Source: Maribacter sp. 4G9 (lineage in GTDB: Bacteria; Bacteroidota; Bacteroidia; Flavobacteriales; Flavobacteriaceae). From it: a DNA stretch of 64,000 bases. The notes under the pieces are model-generated. The model searched no databases. It was not told the DNA's origin and worked only from the letters and a program-made list of their open reading frames with translations. This document shows positions 61,430 through 64,000 of the stretch, piece by piece (position 1 is the stretch's first letter; each line of letters opens with the position of its first letter). Location: NCBI RefSeq assembly GCF_002742265.1, contig NZ_MDGL01000149.1, positions 62,001-126,000 of the forward strand. Reading direction: 5' to 3'. The translations under genes and the position numbers were made by a program.

Positions 61430-62076
61430 TGGATAGAAGGAAAGCACTTAAAAATATGGGATTGGCTATGGGATATACCGTGGCTACACCTACCCTTATC
61501 AGCATAATGCAAAGTTGCAAGGGGGAGACTGTTGCAACATGGACGCCCGAGTTTTTTTCGCCCTCCGAAGGAGCCGTGCTTACAAAACTGGTAGATTTAA
61601 TTCTGCCAAAGACGGATACCCCATCAGCTTCTGAAGTTCAGGTCGACATCTTTATTGACAAGTTTGCCAAGGATGTTATGGAAAAGGAAGAACAGGAATT
61701 TTCAAAAATGGCCATGGCCAAATTTACAGACAAGGCGCTGCAGGATTCAGGAAAAACACAGATTGAAGACCTCACAGCTGAAGACTTGGAACCGGTATTG
61801 GCGAGTTCATTGAAATACAGCAGGGAAGACGAGGCCAAAATGTTCGAGTCCATAACATCTTATACGGAGGCGGTAGCCGAAGGAAAAGAGGCGACCTTGG
61901 ACGATGAAACGACTAGATTCGCCTTTGCCAACAACTTGCGAGGTCTTGTTATTTGGGGTTACAAGACTTCTGAATATGTTGGGGAGGAAGTATTGGCTTA
62001 CCTTCCTGTTCCCGGGGAATATATCGCTTGTGGCGATGCCCAAGAATTGACAGGAGGAAAAGCTTGGTCCCTATAA
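61429..62076 (+). CDS. Gluconate 2-dehydrogenase subunit 3 family, Tat signal
   Basis: 215 residues. Leader MDRRKALKNMGLAMGYTVA with twin Arg and a lipobox-like SIMQSC (Cys at about residue 27). The mature part is helical with VDLILPKTDTPSASEVQVD, the recognisable start of the subunit 3 family, and a Glu-rich middle. It is the small subunit that carries the GMC subunit across the membrane by hitchhiking. ATG overlaps the GMC stop (TAATG). Only one such gene serves two GMC genes in the window. Confidence 0.92.
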   Translation: MDRRKALKNMGLAMGYTVATPTLISIMQSCKGETVATWTPEFFSPSEGAVLTKLVDLILPKTDTPSASEVQVDIFIDKFAKDVMEKEEQEFSKMAMAKFTDKALQDSGKTQIEDLTAEDLEPVLASSLKYSREDEAKMFESITSYTEAVAEGKEATLDDETTRFAFANNLRGLVIWGYKTSEYVGEEVLAYLPVPGEYIACGDAQELTGGKAWSL

Positions 62077-62166
62077 TATGAAATGAGCCAAAAGAAATCT
62101 CTGTAACTAACTAGAAATTGATTGGCGAATTGCATCTGACCTTTTAAAATCAATAAATACCAACGG

Positions 62167-63084
62167 ATGAAAAGAAGGGATTTTGTTAAAAATACGGCCC
62201 TTTCCAGCGGAGTTATTTCACTGGGCGGGGCCTTTTCCTATGCATCCATAACAAACAAAATGGTAACAGCAAATAGTTTCAATCTTAAATACGCACCGCA
62301 CTTTGGTATGTTCAAACACCACGCGGGCGAAAATCCTATCGATCAATTAAACTTTATGGCCGATCAAGGATTCACTGCTTTTGAAGATAATGGCCTTATG
62401 AACAGGGATATTTCCATGCAAACAAGCATTGGCGAAACCCTGGCCAAAAGGGGAATGACCATGGGCGTGTTTGTAGTGGATAAAGGAGGTAATATGGCAA
62501 ATACCTTGGCTGCCGGAAAACAGGAACATTTGGATATCTTTTTGGACGGTTGCAGACGTGCCGTAGAGGTCGCCAAAAGGGTAAACGCAAAATGGATGAC
62601 CGTTGTTCCGGGAGGTTTTGAAAGAAAACTACCTATAGGTGTGCAGGATGCCAACGTTATAGAGGCTTTAAAACGGGCTGCGGAAATTTTTGAGCCCCAT
62701 GGGCTTGTGATGGTCCTTGAGCCATTATCGGATTCACCCGACCTTTATTTGCAGAACTCAGACCAAACCTATATGATTTGCAAAGCGGTAGATAGTCCCT
62801 CCTGTAAAATTCTCTTCGACATTTACCACATGCAAAAAACGGAAGGGAACCTAATACATAATATGGGCCTTACTTGGGACGAAATCGCCTACATACAAAT
62901 TGGGGACAATCCAGGTAGAAACGAACCCACAACAGGTGAAATCAACTATAAAAACGTATTCAAGTTCATACATGAAAAGGGATTTGAGGGTGTTTTAGGT
63001 ATGGAACACGGAAATTCGAGAGAAGGCAAAGAAGGGGAAACGGCTGTTATTGAAGCATACAAGAAGGTAGACCAATTTCTATAG
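62167..63084 (+). CDS. Tat-exported hydroxypyruvate isomerase-like TIM barrel
   Basis: 305 residues with twin-arginine leader KRRDFVKNTALSSGVISLGG, no lipobox Cys, so probably soluble periplasmic. The barrel has FGMFKHHAGENPIDQLNFMA, VLEPLSDSPDLYLQ, KILFDIYHMQKTEGNL and IQIGDNPGRNEPTTGEINY, the pattern of hydroxypyruvate isomerase-like proteins, with Glu, Asp, His and Glu as candidate metal ligands. Follows the dehydrogenase subunit by 90 bases. Likely acts on the oxidised sugar outside the cytoplasm. Confidence 0.9.
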   Translation: MKRRDFVKNTALSSGVISLGGAFSYASITNKMVTANSFNLKYAPHFGMFKHHAGENPIDQLNFMADQGFTAFEDNGLMNRDISMQTSIGETLAKRGMTMGVFVVDKGGNMANTLAAGKQEHLDIFLDGCRRAVEVAKRVNAKWMTVVPGGFERKLPIGVQDANVIEALKRAAEIFEPHGLVMVLEPLSDSPDLYLQNSDQTYMICKAVDSPSCKILFDIYHMQKTEGNLIHNMGLTWDEIAYIQIGDNPGRNEPTTGEINYKNVFKFIHEKGFEGVLGMEHGNSREGKEGETAVIEAYKKVDQFL

Positions 63085-63163
63085 TACCCAACAAAGGATA
63101 CTTCACTCAATTATACCTTCCATTATTGGAATTAAGTTTAAAAATTTGACTTTTCGATGAAAC

Positions 63164-63206
63164 ACCATAACGATATGTAAGTTTTTTACTACAATATCGT
63201 TATGGT
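63164..63206. repeat. Long inverted repeat (13-base arms)
   Basis: ACCATAACGATAT (63164-63176) and ATATCGTTATGGT (63194-63206) pair perfectly; the 17-base interior contains a further GTAA/TTAC pair. It starts 79 bases after the preceding stop, has no T-run, and its right arm contains ATG 63202. Confidence 0.6.
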
Positions 63207-63306
63207 TATTATGTATTCCTATATTTATCTACTCGTTGTATATAGTGCCTTGTTGGGTATTTCCAAAATAACTCGGTCATACATGAAAAAAAGGTACAAG
63301 CCTTGA
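63202..63306 (+). CDS. Possible 34-residue membrane peptide
   Basis: ATG 63202 to TGA 63304-63306. MVIMYSYIYLLVVYSALLG forms one hydrophobic helix, followed by a basic tail ending KKRYKP, the layout of small membrane peptides. The start codon is inside the hairpin arm. No homology can be judged at this length; it could be chance. Confidence 0.2.
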   Translation: MVIMYSYIYLLVVYSALLGISKITRSYMKKRYKP

Positions 63307-63345
63307 TCCGAAAAATCTTTGTTTTGAGCATGTTTGTCAAGGCTT
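63298..63345. repeat. Inverted repeat with 9-base arms
   Basis: AAGCCTTGA (63298-63306) and TCAAGGCTT (63337-63345), perfect, 30-base interior. Part of the structured 490-base gap 63085-63574. Confidence 0.45.
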
Positions 63346-63382
63346 AAAAATAAAAAACCAAGGAAAAAAATTCCTCGGTTTT
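63346..63382 (-). terminator. Terminator-like hairpin, minus strand
   Basis: On the minus strand AAAACCGAGGAA, loop TTTTT, TTCCTTGGTTTT (one G-T pair), followed by a T-rich tail. It could end the transcript of the minus-strand gene whose stop is at 63575, although about 190 bases away. Confidence 0.5.
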
Positions 63383-63407
63383 CTTAAATAAAGGTTTAAA
63401 TCTAAAA

Positions 63408-63570
63408 ATACGACCCTCAATGCTTCATTTAACGAAAATAGCCACCAAATGCTAATCTAGGTAGTTCCCCCGAAACCTAATATCAGACTAGTAATACAAT
63501 ACAAAGTTGCATTGTCATTCCTATTGGCGCCCAAAACATTGACCGGAATAGAACATTCCTAGGGTCGTAT
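63408..63570. repeat. 163-base segment bounded by 10-base inverted repeats
   Basis: ATACGACCCT (63408-63417) and AGGGTCGTAT (63561-63570) are perfect inverted copies bracketing a non-coding stretch. No target-site duplication is visible at the outer edges, so a small mobile element remnant is only one option. Confidence 0.35.
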
Positions 63571-63574
63571 ATTG

Positions 63575-64000
63575 CTAATAATTTCGGAATGAATCCGAAA
63601 TTCTAATGGTTCTTCCATAGTCGTTTACCAAGGTTACGTCCATAAATCCTTCAATACGCTTATGATCCAACCTAAATATCCTAACGATTCCACTATCCGC
63701 AAAAAATGGTTTCTCGCCAAAATCCTTATGGGTAAAATAGCCAAAAATTCCTTCGAAACCATTTAAGAAACCATCTACCTTGTGCACTTCAAAAGCCCCT
63801 TCATTTAATTCACTCCCGGTATTTTTGACCCTCATTACCAACTCAACTTTGCTTTGGTCCTCCTCATCGCTAAAAACGAGTGTCCATTTATTAAATAAAG
63901 TACCCGCATCCGATTCTTCTACTGCCAAACCAAAATCAAGTTGGGATGGAAGCAAATTTTCATTCGTGGGTTGACCGAATACAAAATCCATTTTATCATC
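63575..64000 (-). CDS. Hypothetical protein, cut by the window edge
   Basis: The frame is open to the end of the window (DDKMDFVFGQPTNE), so the true start probably lies beyond it; an ATG at 63991 is the first visible. About 141 residues are seen, with alternating strands rich in Phe and acidic residues (DFGLAVEESDAGTLFNKW; VELVMRVKNTGSELN). No family recognised. A perfect hairpin (AATTTCGGA, loop ATGAA, TCCGAAATT at 63580-63602) lies in its last codons. Confidence 0.6.
   Translation of the reverse strand, partial: DDKMDFVFGQPTNENLLPSQLDFGLAVEESDAGTLFNKWTLVFSDEEDQSKVELVMRVKNTGSELNEGAFEVHKVDGFLNGFEGIFGYFTHKDFGEKPFFADSGIVRIFRLDHKRIEGFMDVTLVNDYGRTIRISDSFRNY

Noticed and set aside
63408-63570. 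Complete mobile element
   Set aside because: No transposase and no visible target-site duplication; kept only as a bracketed segment.
1-64000. CRISPR array, tRNA or rRNA genes
   Set aside because: No regularly spaced identical repeats and no cloverleaf or rRNA-like sequence recognised in the gaps.

Overview
The window looks like a chromosomal segment of a Flavobacteriaceae bacterium, probably marine and pigmented. The evidence is the density of Bacteroidota-specific families (SusC/SusD, carboxypeptidase-like regulatory domains, DUF3078, CRTAC1/ASPIC-UnbV proteins, DUF1080), the near absence of Shine-Dalgarno sites, and promoters of the Bacteroidota type TTG-N19-TAnnTTTG. Genus is not resolved. 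No rRNA, tRNA, CRISPR array, insertion sequence or phage gene was seen.

1-11.9 kb: metal uptake and carotenoid genes. The end of feoA, feoB and a small Cys-rich FeoB partner open the window. After four lesser genes (one secreted, two membrane, one NTF2-like) comes a ZIP transporter co-directional with a DtxR/MntR-type regulator, divergent from a TonB-dependent receptor. A DtxR-like palindrome lies between regulator and receptor. A lycopene cyclase gene and a polyprenyl diphosphate synthase gene converge with overlapping stop codons.

12.1-24.9 kb: a five-gene outer-membrane locus: SusC, SusD, a large CRTAC1/FG-GAP lipoprotein, a vanadium-dependent haloperoxidase lipoprotein and a second membrane-anchored CRTAC1 protein, with no glycoside hydrolase. 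A small sigma-70 factor whose N-terminus is broken by an in-frame TAA follows, then a small membrane protein.

25-31.6 kb: a TetR regulator followed directly by TolC, membrane-fusion and RND permease genes, one efflux operon with a likely autoregulatory operator.

31.7-50.4 kb: mostly housekeeping: aspS, a ClC protein lacking the gating glutamate, an M20 peptidase, cold-shock protein, tadA, dxs, dgt, a PiT phosphate transporter with PhoU-like tail, nadD, gmk and yicC. An 11-bp-phased TAACCT direct-repeat array that resembles a Pho box precedes both the PiT gene and the small gene before it.

50.4-63.1 kb: an accessory sugar-oxidation island: two DUF1080 (3-keto-glycoside hydrolase) lipoproteins, three TIM-barrel isomerase/epimerase proteins (two with Tat signals), two GMC oxidoreductases with a C-x5-C-x3-C cluster motif, one Tat-signal gluconate-2-dehydrogenase-subunit-3 protein, a Gfo/Idh/MocA oxidoreductase and an MFS importer. 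Together they fit a pathway in which sugars or glycosides are oxidised at C3 outside the cytoplasm, cleaved as 3-keto compounds, then imported and reduced. The window ends with a structured intergenic region and a gene cut by the edge.
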